A stretch of DNA of 64,000 nucleotides from contig NZ_CP124836.1 in NCBI RefSeq assembly GCF_029964055.1, positions 248,001 to 312,000 of the forward strand, read 5' to 3'. Position 1 is the stretch's first letter, and each line of letters opens with the position of its first letter. The notes beneath the pieces are model-generated. The model was not told the DNA's origin. It ran no database searches and worked only from the letters and a program-made list of their open reading frames with translations. Positions 50,305 through 58,646 of the stretch are shown piece after piece. Both the position numbers and the translations under genes were made by a program. This DNA comes from Arthrobacter sp. EM1 (GTDB lineage: Bacteria; Actinomycetota; Actinomycetes; Actinomycetales; Micrococcaceae).

Positions 50305-51714
50305 CTACCTTCCTACCAGTCCGGTGCGGTTGATCAGGACGTCAAGGGCCTCGTCGACGGCGGTCATCACTCGGGCCGCGGCCTGATAGGCGTGCTGGTT
50401 GGTGAGCAGGCTGACGTTTTCCTCGTCCAGGCTGACGGAGGCTTGGGAGGCCCGCTCCGTGATGGCCGAGATTTGGGCGGCCGTGGTGAGCGCTTCGTGC
50501 TGCTGGGCTCCCCGGGACTGCACTCCGATGTTCGTGACGATGCCCGACCAGATCTTGTCCGGCGAGCCGTTACCAGTGCCGAGCTGCGAGATCGTGTCCG
50601 CAATGCTGGTGTCCAAGGCGCCGCCCGCAGAGGCTTTCAGCGCGATGTTGCCGATGTTGGCGGGGCCGGAGATGCTCAGTGCAGCGGGGTCAGAGCCGGT
50701 GGTCGTGAAGAAGTCGACGTTTGTGGTGCCGGCCCCAGTGACACCGGACTTGTGGACGGTGTTTACTGCCGTGGCGAGGGCGGTAGCGAAGCCGTTGTAG
50801 GACGCCGCGGCTTGGGCGATTGCCCCGCCCTTGTCTGCCGGTGCCAGTACGGAGAGGGCGCCGGCGAGTTCGCCGCCGTCGAGCGCTGCCGTGCCGCCGG
50901 GGCTGGTCCACTCAATGCGAGGCGCGTCGGTGGCGGCGCTAGCCATGGCCGTTGCGCCGGCCAGCTGCAGGGTCCGCACTGAGCTGCCCGTCACGAGGGC
51001 GTTGCCGCCGACGAGAACATCCACGGTGCCGTCGGCTTGCTCGCGGACGGTGCCGCCTGCGAGGCCGGCGATCTGGTCCGTGAGCTTGGCCCGGGCGTCG
51101 ATCAGTTCGTTTGCCGATCCGCCGGCGGCAAGGGTGGAGCGGATGGTTGTGTTGTAGGAGGCAACCTGGGCGGCTGCCGCGTTGACGGCAGTCACCGCGT
51201 CCTGGGCCTGGCCGCGGACACTGCTCCATTGCGAGTCGAGGGCCTTGTATCCGGAGGAGATCTTGTCCGTCACGGAGTTGGCGGCGTTCAGCAGCAGCGC
51301 CTTGGGGCCGTCTTTGTCGGGCTGGTTGGCGGCGCCCTGCCAAGCGGACCAGAAGCCCTGCAGTGCCGTGGAGATGCCGTCTTCGCCGGGTTCCTGAAGG
51401 ACGCCCTCGATGCCCTGCAGGGCGGCGGAACGGACACTGGCGTAGCCGGCCTGGGCGGCAGTGGAGCGGACTCCGCCGTCGAGGAAACTGTTGCCGAGCC
51501 GTGCGATCGCGTCCACCGACACGCCCTGGCCGGCCTGCAGGAGGCCACCGCTGAAGAGGCCGCGAGCGGGCGCCGCGAGCGACGACTGCTCGACGCGCTG
51601 CCGGGTGTACCCCTCGGTAGCGGCGTTGGCGATGTTCTGCCCGGCCACGTTCATGCCCTGCTGGGCTGCGGTCAGTCCACGGTAGGCGGTGTTCAGGGCG
51701 CCGAAAGTGCTCAA
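50305..51714 (-). CDS. flgK: Flagellar hook-associated protein 1
   Basis: This 469-residue protein forms the first hook-filament junction ring. The N-terminus STFGALNTAYRGLTAAQQGMNVAGQNIANAATEGYTRQRVEQSS is the rod/hook/HAP family pattern, and the C-terminus SVSLDEENVSLLTNQHAYQAAARVMTAVDEALDVLINRTG is the matching end. The middle is Ala-, Thr- and Gly-rich. Length is normal for gram-positive FlgK. It follows flgN by 10 bases and precedes flgL. Confidence 0.94.
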   Translation of the reverse strand: MSTFGALNTAYRGLTAAQQGMNVAGQNIANAATEGYTRQRVEQSSLAAPARGLFSGGLLQAGQGVSVDAIARLGNSFLDGGVRSTAAQAGYASVRSAALQGIEGVLQEPGEDGISTALQGFWSAWQGAANQPDKDGPKALLLNAANSVTDKISSGYKALDSQWSSVRGQAQDAVTAVNAAAAQVASYNTTIRSTLAAGGSANELIDARAKLTDQIAGLAGGTVREQADGTVDVLVGGNALVTGSSVRTLQLAGATAMASAATDAPRIEWTSPGGTAALDGGELAGALSVLAPADKGGAIAQAAASYNGFATALATAVNTVHKSGVTGAGTTNVDFFTTTGSDPAALSISGPANIGNIALKASAGGALDTSIADTISQLGTGNGSPDKIWSGIVTNIGVQSRGAQQHEALTTAAQISAITERASQASVSLDEENVSLLTNQHAYQAAARVMTAVDEALDVLINRTGLVGR

Positions 51715-51724
51715 GGTCGCTTCC

Positions 51725-52207
51725 TTAGAATTGCTTGTCGAAGATGCGGGAGGCGGCGGTTTCGCCGGTCTTGCCGTGCGCGTCGTAGGTGCCGGCTGCC
51801 GGACGCAGGTCAGCCAGCGACTCTTGGGTGGAGCGGACGGCGGTGCGCAGGTACTGCTCGTTGGAGTCGCGCAGTTCCTTGATTAGGGCAGTCTGGCGGG
51901 TCAACGCGGCCAGGTGCGCGGTGAGGATCTCGGCCCAGGCGCCTTCCGGGGCGGCGGCGGCCAGTTCCGCGAGGGAAGCATCGGTGGGAAGTCCCCACGT
52001 TTCGGCGACGACGGCGGCCTCGATGGTCCGCGCCAAGCTCGCCTGCGAGAGGTGCCCCAGGACCTGTTCAACTTCCTTGGTGCCGTGGGGCAGCCAGCGG
52101 GACTTGCCCGAGGTGAGCAGCAGCTGCTCTTCCTCTAGCTTGAAAGTGAGAACGTCCAGGAGCTCACGCTCCCGCCACAGCAAGGCTGAAAGTTCGTGGA
52201 TTGCCAT
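51725..52207 (-). CDS. flgN: FlgN-type chaperone for hook-associated proteins
   Basis: This 160-residue helical protein is called FlgN from fold pattern and location. ATG 52207 (MAIHELSALLWRERELLDVLTFKLEEEQLLL) is preferred to the upstream start at 52264, because the earlier region lies in the leader and lacks helical character. The heptad-like N-terminal helix and the later ALTRQTALIKELRDSNEQYLR helix are typical. FlgN keeps FlgK and FlgL soluble before export. It is the first gene of the minus-strand unit, with a sigma-28-like promoter about 95 bases upstream. Confidence 0.82.
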   Translation of the reverse strand: MAIHELSALLWRERELLDVLTFKLEEEQLLLTSGKSRWLPHGTKEVEQVLGHLSQASLARTIEAAVVAETWGLPTDASLAELAAAAPEGAWAEILTAHLAALTRQTALIKELRDSNEQYLRTAVRSTQESLADLRPAAGTYDAHGKTGETAASRIFDKQF

Positions 52208-52302
52208 GGTCCGGACGGCTCCCTTGTCGGTGACTAATGCGGTGGTGCCGGGCATGCAGTACATAAGGAGTCGGCTGCAGCCATCAGCAGGGTTCGTAGA
52301 AA

Positions 52303-52329
52303 CTATCGGCCGGGGAGTGGGATCCGTTA
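52303..52329 (-). promoter_or_regulatory. Sigma-28-like promoter of the flgN operon
   Basis: On the minus strand, TAAC (52329-52326), a 15-base spacer and GCCGATAG (52310-52303). Known sigma-28/FliA promoters read TAAA-N15-GCCGATAA. The same TAAC-N15 pattern is found before flgB. Confidence 0.7.
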
Positions 52330-52399
52330 GCGGGAAGAAGGCTGATTACTTTCGGAAGGGCGGGGGAAAGCCGTTCGAAAAAGAATTTCGCATTTTTGC

Positions 52400-52426
52400 T
52401 TACGTCGTCCTCCGAAAGGGCGATAA
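52400..52426 (+). promoter_or_regulatory. Sigma-28-like promoter of fliC
   Basis: TTAC (52400-52403), a 15-base spacer and GGCGATAA (52419-52426), about 60 bases before the fliC start. It differs from the flgB motif at one base in each box, with identical spacing. Confidence 0.6.
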
Positions 52427-52486
52427 CTACTCCTGAAGGCCCACGGATGGGCCATCGCTTACAGTCCCACTCACGGAGGAAACATC

Positions 52487-53368
52487 ATGGGCTTTGTTAT
52501 CAACAACAACCTCGCGGCAAACAACTCTTACCGCAACCTCAACTCCACCCAGAACGACCTTTCCAAGTCCTTGGAGAAGCTGTCCACCGGCCTGCGCATC
52601 AACCGCGCCGGCGATGACGCAGCAGGCCTTTCAATCTCCGAAGGCCTTAAGGCGCAGGTCACCGGCTCGGCCCAGGCCGCCCGCAACGCCCAGGACGGCA
52701 TCTCCGTCATCCAGACAACTGAAGGCGCCCTGACCGAGGTTCACTCCATCCTGCAGCGTATGCGCGACCTTGCTGTCCAGGGTTCCAACGACACTAACAA
52801 CACGGCAGCCCGTGACGCGATCAAGGCTGAGGGCAACTCACTCGGCCAGGAACTCGACCGCATCACGAAAGCCACCAACTTCAACGGCATCGACCTGCTC
52901 AAGGGAGCTACCGGCGCGGGCGTCACCGCGACGTCAACCCCGGGTTCCCTGGAAATCCAGGTCGGCACCGGTGGCACGACCGGTGTGGACACTATCAAGG
53001 TCAAGGTGGGCGACGTGGCAACAGCCACCGGCGCCCTGTCCGACGCTGCCGGTACCGGCGCCACCGACTTCGTGGTCGACACGGCGGCTAACGCGCAGAC
53101 TACGATCGGGAAGATCGACACCGCCATCAAGGCGATCTCGGCACAGCGCGCAGACCTCGGTGCTGCTCAGAACCGTCTGGAGCACACCGTAAAGTCGCTG
53201 AACGTTGCCGGTGAGAACCTGCAGGCCGCTCAGTCCCGCATCGCCGACGTCGACATGGCTCAGGAAATGGTCAAGTTCACCAAGGCCAACATCCTGTCCC
53301 AGGCCGGCACCGCAATGCTGGCCCAGGCAAACCAGTCCAGCCAGGGTGTTCTTTCACTCCTGCGCTAG
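52487..53368 (+). CDS. fliC: Flagellin
   Basis: This 293-residue flagellin has conserved ends and a short middle. The N-terminal D0/D1 region reads MGFVINNNLAANNSYRNLNSTQNDLSKSLEKLSTGLRINRAGDDAAGLSISEGLKAQ, and the C-terminal part AAQSRIADVDMAQEMVKFTKANILSQAGTAMLAQANQSSQGVLSLLR. The central variable part (about 140-210) is short, so the filament surface domain is small. The LQRMRDLAVQ segment lies in the region recognised by TLR5 in other flagellins. The start has GGAGG upstream. Export is by the flagellar system. It is monocistronic between its own promoter and a hairpin. Confidence 0.96.
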   Translation: MGFVINNNLAANNSYRNLNSTQNDLSKSLEKLSTGLRINRAGDDAAGLSISEGLKAQVTGSAQAARNAQDGISVIQTTEGALTEVHSILQRMRDLAVQGSNDTNNTAARDAIKAEGNSLGQELDRITKATNFNGIDLLKGATGAGVTATSTPGSLEIQVGTGGTTGVDTIKVKVGDVATATGALSDAAGTGATDFVVDTAANAQTTIGKIDTAIKAISAQRADLGAAQNRLEHTVKSLNVAGENLQAAQSRIADVDMAQEMVKFTKANILSQAGTAMLAQANQSSQGVLSLLR

Positions 53369-53443
53369 GCCGGATCCGGCAGTCCTGAAGTGAGGCTGCC
53401 ACCCTGATCGGACGATGAGACACCCCCGATTACCACGCTGCGG

Positions 53444-53480
53444 AAGGGCCGGACGATGGCAACACCATCGTCCGGCCCTT
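53444..53480 (+). terminator. Hairpin after fliC
   Basis: AAGGGCCGGACGATGG (53444-53459) pairs perfectly with 53465-53480 around CAACA. The stem of 16 bp separates fliC from fliD. No T-tract follows. Confidence 0.75.
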
Positions 53481-53549
53481 ACGTGCAACGTCCCAGCATC
53501 ACAAACACCCGACGTATCAGCAGGAATTGACAGCTAAGGAGAGGCAGAG

Positions 53550-54878
53550 ATGGGAATCTCACTCGACGGACTGGCCAGCGGGCTCGACACCACCGCCCTC
53601 ATCGGCTCGATCATGCAGTCCGAAGCCCTTCCGCAGACCCTGCTCAAGAACAAGTCCTACGATCTTCAGTCGATGGTCTCCGCCCTGCAGGGGCTCAATG
53701 GCAAAGTCGCAGCCCTGGCTACCCAGGCCACCGCCGCGGCCAAGCCCGGTGCCCTGGACCTCACCAAGGCGACCACGTCCAGCGACAAAGTCGTCGCGAC
53801 CACGACCGCGGCTGCCAAAGCGGGCTCCATCGATTTCCAGGTCACCAAGCTGGCCCAGACCCAGGTCACCGTAACCCCCAAAGTGAACGCCGTGACCGGC
53901 TGGCCGTACACCACGATGACGATCAACAGCGGGGGCAGCGACTATACGATCGCGCCGGCTTCCAATAACCTTGACGATGTCGTCACGGCGGTGAATGCCG
54001 CTGGCGCCGGCGTGACCGCCACGAAGGTGGCCGTTGGGGGCGGGGACTTCCGCCTCCAGTTCACCGCCACGAAGTCCGGTGAAGCCGGGGCCTTCACCAT
54101 CAGCGATCCCGGTACTACCTTCACGAATGTCAAGGCCGCGCAGGACGCCGAAATCACACTCTGGCCGAACACCGCTGTGACCCAGAGCGTGAAGTCCTCG
54201 ACGAACACTTTCGCCGATCTGCTGCCCGGCGTGTCCGTCACCGCCAAAGAAGTATCTGCCGCACCTGTAACGCTCACGGTGGGCCGTGACGACGCCGGCA
54301 TCACCAAGCTCGCCTCCGACCTCGTGGACGGTGTGAACGGCATTTTCTCGCTGATCGCAAGCAAGACCGCCGTCAGCACCACCACGAACTCCAGCGGCAC
54401 TAAGACGTCAGCCGGTGTTTTCGCCGGTGAGAGTCTGGTGCGCTCGGTGAACCAGAACATCCTTTCCGCCGCTTCGCTGCCGGTCGGCGCCCCGCCCCGG
54501 TCGCCGTCGGAAATCGGCATCAGCATCACCAAGACCGGAACGATGGAGTTCGACGCCACGAAGTTCGCTGCCGCCCTGGCGAAGGATCCCGAGGGAACAG
54601 CAGCCAAGGTACAGGAAATCGCCGGTCGCGTTGCCGCGGCGTCCACAGCAGCCTCTGATAAGTACAACGGCACCTTGACTACCAAGATCACCGGCCAGCA
54701 GTCCGAAGTCCGGGACCTGGCTGACCGGATTGGTGACTGGGATACACGGCTTGCCTCCCGCAAAGCCACGCTCCAGCGAACCTACTCGGGTCTCGAGACG
54801 GCGTTGAGCGGCATGAAGGCCCAACAATCCTGGCTCACCGCCCAGCTCTCCGGCCTGGCAGGAAGTAAGTCAGCATGA
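53550..54878 (+). CDS. fliD: Flagellar filament cap protein (hook-associated protein 2)
   Basis: This 442-residue protein is the pentameric-type cap that folds flagellin at the filament tip. It starts at ATG 53550 with AGGAGA upstream. N-terminal SLDGLASGLDTTALIGSIMQSEALPQTLLKNKSYDLQSMVSALQGLNGKVAAL and C-terminal VRDLADRIGDWDTRLASRKATLQRTYSGLETALSGMKAQQSWLTAQLSGL are the FliD_N and FliD_C patterns. The middle is beta-rich and Thr/Ser/Ala-heavy. The stop overlaps fliS by four bases. Confidence 0.93.
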   Translation: MGISLDGLASGLDTTALIGSIMQSEALPQTLLKNKSYDLQSMVSALQGLNGKVAALATQATAAAKPGALDLTKATTSSDKVVATTTAAAKAGSIDFQVTKLAQTQVTVTPKVNAVTGWPYTTMTINSGGSDYTIAPASNNLDDVVTAVNAAGAGVTATKVAVGGGDFRLQFTATKSGEAGAFTISDPGTTFTNVKAAQDAEITLWPNTAVTQSVKSSTNTFADLLPGVSVTAKEVSAAPVTLTVGRDDAGITKLASDLVDGVNGIFSLIASKTAVSTTTNSSGTKTSAGVFAGESLVRSVNQNILSAASLPVGAPPRSPSEIGISITKTGTMEFDATKFAAALAKDPEGTAAKVQEIAGRVAAASTAASDKYNGTLTTKITGQQSEVRDLADRIGDWDTRLASRKATLQRTYSGLETALSGMKAQQSWLTAQLSGLAGSKSA

Positions 54879-55399
54879 CCACCACACCTTTCGGCTCCGG
54901 CTACGGCGGCGCCGCCCAGCGGAACCAGTACCTGGCTGACTCCGTCCTCTCGGCTCCGCCGGCACGCCTGCTCACCATGCTCTACGACCGGCTCCTGCTG
55001 GACCTGGGCCGTGCGGAGGCCGCGCAGCAGGGCGCGAACTGGCCTGTCGCCTCGGAAAACCTCCTGCACGCGCAGGCCATCCTAGCTGAACTTATGTCGT
55101 CCCTGAAGACCGATGCCTGGGACGGCGCCGACGGGCTGCTTGGCCTGTATAACTACTCCTTCACCGCCCTGGTGAACGCGAATATCCAGCGTGATCCGGC
55201 GCTGACGCGTGAGGCCATCGAACTTTTGGACCCCTTGCGCGAGGCCTGGCATGAGGCGGCCGCCGCTGTCCCAGGCCCTGCCCCGGTCCCCGCGGCAGCT
55301 CCCGCCGCACCTACCTCTGGACCTAACCGCGGATCCACCCCCGCGGGCGCCTGGAGCACCCAGGCCCTAACCGGCGGGGGGAGCCTTGGTTTTGGATAG
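54875..55399 (+). CDS. fliS: Flagellar export chaperone FliS
   Basis: This 174-residue protein contains the four-helix FliS fold: QRNQYLADSVLSAPPARLLTMLYDRLLLDLGRAEAA, LLHAQAILAELMSSLKTD and LLGLYNYSFTALVNANIQRDPALTREAIELLDPLREAWHEAA. It binds the flagellin C-terminus to prevent early polymerisation. An Ala/Pro-rich tail of about 45 residues extends beyond the usual length. Its ATG overlaps fliD, and its end overlaps the next ORF by 14 bases. Confidence 0.92.
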   Translation: MTTTPFGSGYGGAAQRNQYLADSVLSAPPARLLTMLYDRLLLDLGRAEAAQQGANWPVASENLLHAQAILAELMSSLKTDAWDGADGLLGLYNYSFTALVNANIQRDPALTREAIELLDPLREAWHEAAAAVPGPAPVPAAAPAAPTSGPNRGSTPAGAWSTQALTGGGSLGFG

Positions 55400-55811
55400 T
55401 CACCCGGAAGTGGAGGGCAGCCGAGGGCGAACCGACATCCCCGACACTGAATCAACCCTGACGGACCCCGAGGAGAGTGCCCTGGCGGCCTGGAACGCGA
55501 TCCTGGACGTACTGGAGCTGGCGGTGGGTGCAGCCGAGCGCACCCTGAAGGATCCCTTGGGCCCGCTGTCTGCCGCACCCGGGAGCGCGGTTGATCCCCA
55601 GCCCGAGAAGCGCTGGCATCCGCATCTTCTCCCCGGAGCGCTACCCGCTGCAGCCCGACGACGTGCCTTAGCGTTGTCGGCCGCGCAGGAACGCGTCGCC
55701 CGGCGACTCGAAGATGCCAGGCGGGATGTCGCCCAGCAACTGCAGGCGGTCTCCTCTGTTCCCGGCGTAGTGGCTGCCTCCGGTGCTGTGTACCTGGATG
55801 TAAACGGCTGA
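55386..55811 (+). CDS. Uncharacterised protein in the FliT position
   Basis: This 141-residue ORF starts with TTG at 55386 (a second TTG at 55392), inside the end of fliS. Helical, Ala/Arg/Glu-rich segments are seen (ALAAWNAILDVLELAVGAAERTL, then AARRRALALSAAQERVARRLEDARRDVAQQLQAVSSV), with a Pro-rich region between. No motif identifies it. Its place after fliD-fliS is where fliT, the FliD chaperone, stands in other bacteria, so a FliT-like chaperone role is a reasonable guess from context only. The start codon is uncertain. Confidence 0.55.
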   Translation: MVLDSHPEVEGSRGRTDIPDTESTLTDPEESALAAWNAILDVLELAVGAAERTLKDPLGPLSAAPGSAVDPQPEKRWHPHLLPGALPAAARRRALALSAAQERVARRLEDARRDVAQQLQAVSSVPGVVAASGAVYLDVNG

Positions 55812-55900
55812 ACTTCCTGTCGGGAGCATAAGACCCCGCAAAGAATATCCGCGAGTATCCACAGTGATTCATCCTGCGGAAACTCTTTTATATTTTCTCC

Positions 55901-55927
55901 TAACGCGCGGCTGACCAGTGCCGATAA
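55901..55927 (+). promoter_or_regulatory. Sigma-28-like promoter of the flgB operon
   Basis: TAAC (55901-55904), 15 bases, then a perfect GCCGATAA (55920-55927), 70 bases before the flgB start. It is the best match of three such sites in the cluster and drives the long flgB-to-fliK unit. Confidence 0.78.
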
Positions 55928-55997
55928 CCACTGATAGAGCACGGATCGCTCGTTTAACGGCCACGGATCGGCCTCCCACCACCCAGGCAGGATCCCC

Positions 55998-56339
55998 GTG
56001 CTCGAATCCGTGACCTCCGCAGCCCTGTCCAGCGCCTTGGACGGATTGGCGCTGCGCCAGCGCAGCATCGCGAACAACATCGCGAACGTCAATACGCCCA
56101 ATTACCAGGCCAAGCGCGTGGCCTTCGAGGACGCCCTCGCGGCCTCGGTGCGTTCCGGCGACGGTCATGCCCAGGCCACCACGGCAGCATCCCTGGAACC
56201 CACCCAGCTGAACGGCAACAACGTCAACCTGGACACCGAAACCCTGTCCAACATCGACACGGTGCTTCGCTTCCAGTTCGCCACCCGTGCCCTCGGTTAC
56301 GAGTTCACCGCCGTCCGCTCCGCCATGAGGACGAACTGA
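55998..56339 (+). CDS. flgB: Flagellar basal-body rod protein FlgB
   Basis: This 113-residue rod protein starts at GTG 55998. SAALSSALDGLALRQRSIANNIANVNTPNYQAKRVAFEDALAASV carries the ANNIANVNTPxY motif of all axial rod and hook proteins, and VLRFQFATRALGYEFTAVRSAMRTN is the C-terminal helix. It builds the proximal rod through the peptidoglycan. Its stop overlaps flgC by one base (TGATG). It is the first gene of the basal-body operon. Confidence 0.94.
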   Translation: MLESVTSAALSSALDGLALRQRSIANNIANVNTPNYQAKRVAFEDALAASVRSGDGHAQATTAASLEPTQLNGNNVNLDTETLSNIDTVLRFQFATRALGYEFTAVRSAMRTN

Positions 56340-56731
56340 TGACTTTCGACGCGATCGGAATCGCCGGTTCCGCCCTCACCGTGCACCGGAAATGGCTCGA
56401 CGCCGTCTCGGACAACCTGGCCAACATGAACAATGTCTCGCGCACCTCCGGCCCGGCGTTCCAGGCTAAATACGTGGAAGCCGGGGAAGGCGCCGACCTC
56501 ACCGGGGTGTACGTGAAAAGCACGCAGCTGGGAAACGGCGAGGGCAGGATCGTGTACCAGCCGGACCACCCGCTCGCGGACGCCAACGGGAACGTGAAAT
56601 ATCCGGATATTGATATGGCCGAACAGATGGGCGCGCTGATTATTGCCCAGCGCGGCTACCAGGCGAATGCCCAGGTTGTGGACCGCGCCCGTGAAAGCTA
56701 CATGGCCGCCCTTGAGATTGGAAGATCCTGA
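56339..56731 (+). CDS. flgC: Flagellar basal-body rod protein FlgC
   Basis: This 130-residue rod protein has the N-terminal motif GSALTVHRKWLDAVSDNLANMNNVSRTSGPAFQAKY. DNLANMNNV replaces the usual NIANxNT, a variation common in actinobacteria. The C-terminal YPDIDMAEQMGALIIAQRGYQANAQVVDRARESYMAALEIGR is highly typical of FlgC. Its start shares a TGATG with flgB, and its stop shares another with fliE. Confidence 0.94.
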   Translation: MTFDAIGIAGSALTVHRKWLDAVSDNLANMNNVSRTSGPAFQAKYVEAGEGADLTGVYVKSTQLGNGEGRIVYQPDHPLADANGNVKYPDIDMAEQMGALIIAQRGYQANAQVVDRARESYMAALEIGRS

Positions 56732-57036
56732 TGACCATTTCCCCGATCGCGCCCGTTCAGGGCGTCCTTCCGACAAACTTCGTGGACGGCGCCGGGGCCG
56801 CTGCCGGTACCGACGGCTCCGGCTTCGCGGCGTCCCTCACCGGCGCCGTGGACAACCTCCAGCAGCTGCAGTCGACGTCGAACCAGCTGGCCGTCTCAGC
56901 CGTGACGGGCAACCTGGATGACATCCACAACGCGACCATCGCCGCCACCCGCGCGCAGGTCACCCTTGAACTCGTCGCCGCGGTGCGAAACAAGGGTGTT
57001 GACGCGTTCAACGAGATCATGAGAATGCAAGCCTGA
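56731..57036 (+). CDS. fliE: Flagellar hook-basal body protein FliE
   Basis: This 101-residue protein links the MS ring (FliF) to the rod. GSGFAASLTGAVDNLQQLQSTSNQLAVSAVTGNLDDIHNATIAATRAQVTLELVAAVRNKGVDAFNEIMRMQA is the family pattern, including the C-terminal VRNKxxDAFxEIMRMQ. Length is normal. It is joined to flgC and fliF by one-base TGATG overlaps. Confidence 0.95.
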   Translation: MTISPIAPVQGVLPTNFVDGAGAAAGTDGSGFAASLTGAVDNLQQLQSTSNQLAVSAVTGNLDDIHNATIAATRAQVTLELVAAVRNKGVDAFNEIMRMQA

Positions 57037-58646
57037 TGCCCCCGCAAATATCTGGAATGTTCGCCCGCTTCGGCGCCGGACTCAAGGGATTCACCGCCGG
57101 ACAGCGCACCATCGCAGTCATCGGAGCGGCCCTCCTCGTCGTCGCCGTTGTGGCCGTTTCCGCGTGGCTGTCCAAACCCGCTCTGACACCGCTGTTCTCC
57201 GGGCTCAAGAACACCGATGCCAGCGGCATCGTCGATCAGCTCCGTAAGGACAACGTTCCCTACGAACTCAGCGACGGCGGCGCGACCATCCTGGTCCCGC
57301 AGGACAAGGTCTACGACGAACGCCTCAAAGCCGCCGCCGCTGGCCTGCCCACGGCCGCCGCCACCGGGTACTCGCTGCTGGACAAGATGGGCGTTACGTC
57401 CTCAGAGTTCCAACAGTCCGTCACCTACAAGCGGGCCCTCGAAGGGGAACTCGCCAGCACCATTTCTGCCATGGACGGCGTAAAGACCGCCGCCGTCCGT
57501 CTCGCCATTCCGGAGAAGACGGTTTTTGTCTCCAGCGCCCCGGACACCACCGCCTCGGTTTTCATCGAAACCAAGCCGGGGGTCAGCCTTTCCGGCGACA
57601 AGGTCCAGGCGATAGTGCACCTGACCTCTGCGGCCATCGAAAACCTCAAGCCGATCAACGTCGCAGTGGTGGACTCGCAAGGCAATGTCCTCTCCGCTGT
57701 CGGCGGCGGCGCCGTCGGCTCATCCTCGAAACAGGCCACCGACTACCAGCAGCGCACCGGCGACGCCGTGCGTGCCGTCCTGGACCGCGTCGTCGGGCCG
57801 GGCAATTCCACCGTCGCGGTCGCCGCCGACGTTACCGGGGAGTCGGCGCAGCAGAAGTCCGAGACCTTCTCCAACGCTGAAGGTGCCCTGCCGCTGAGCG
57901 AGACTTCCAAGACTGAAAAGTACACCGGCACCGGCGGCGGCGCGGCCGGGGTTCTGGGACCGGACAACATCGCGGTCCCCGGCGGCACCAGCGGCAACGG
58001 AAGCTTCGATTCCACCAGCGGTACCAAAAACAACGCAGTCAACAAGGTCACCGAGGACCGTGTTATCCCGCCCGGAGCCGTCAAACGCCAGACGATCTCC
58101 GTGGCCGTCAACCAGGCAGCGGCCGGCGGGCTCAATCTCGCCTCACTCACATCCCTGGTCAACTCTGCCGCCGGGATCGATCAGCAACGCGGCGACGTCG
58201 TCACCGTTGAGGTGGTGCCGTTCAGCACCGCGGCTGCGGACGACGCTGCCCGGTCCCTGGCCGAGTCCAAGGCCGACGCTGAGGCCACCAAGCAGGCCGA
58301 ATTCTTCGGCACGCTCATCAGCGCCGGTTCGATCCTCCTCGGACTCCTGGTCCTGGGCCTGATCCTGATGATCGTCCTGCGCCGCCGGCAGAAGCGCGAA
58401 CCCGTGGACTTGGGCGAGCGGCTTGAGCCGCTGCCGGTCCTGCCGGCGATGCCGGTCGTGTCAGCGTTGCCGGCGGCCCCGGCAACCTCGGCGATCGAGC
58501 TCACCGCCCTCCCGCCGCTGCCGCCCTTGCCGGAACAGGTGGAAGCCGAACGGCGTCGGATGGAAATCGACAGCATGGTCTCCGCCAACCCGGAGAAGGC
58601 AGCCGACTACCTGCGCGAGCTCCTGGATGACCGGCAACCGGTATGA
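57036..58646 (+). CDS. fliF: Flagellar MS-ring protein FliF
   Basis: This 536-residue membrane protein forms the MS ring, the base of the flagellum. Two membrane helices flank a large extracellular part: about 25-46 (RTIAVIGAALLVVAVVAVSAWL) and about 427-449 (LISAGSILLGLLVLGLILMIVL). The ring-building motif region includes DNVPYELSDGGATILVPQDKVYDERLKAAAAGLP and SVFIETKPGVSL. The cytoplasmic tail ends EIDSMVSANPEKAADYLRELLDDRQ, which binds FliG. The tail contains a Pro/Ala-rich stretch. It overlaps fliG by four bases. Confidence 0.95.
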   Translation: MPPQISGMFARFGAGLKGFTAGQRTIAVIGAALLVVAVVAVSAWLSKPALTPLFSGLKNTDASGIVDQLRKDNVPYELSDGGATILVPQDKVYDERLKAAAAGLPTAAATGYSLLDKMGVTSSEFQQSVTYKRALEGELASTISAMDGVKTAAVRLAIPEKTVFVSSAPDTTASVFIETKPGVSLSGDKVQAIVHLTSAAIENLKPINVAVVDSQGNVLSAVGGGAVGSSSKQATDYQQRTGDAVRAVLDRVVGPGNSTVAVAADVTGESAQQKSETFSNAEGALPLSETSKTEKYTGTGGGAAGVLGPDNIAVPGGTSGNGSFDSTSGTKNNAVNKVTEDRVIPPGAVKRQTISVAVNQAAAGGLNLASLTSLVNSAAGIDQQRGDVVTVEVVPFSTAAADDAARSLAESKADAEATKQAEFFGTLISAGSILLGLLVLGLILMIVLRRRQKREPVDLGERLEPLPVLPAMPVVSALPAAPATSAIELTALPPLPPLPEQVEAERRRMEIDSMVSANPEKAADYLRELLDDRQPV

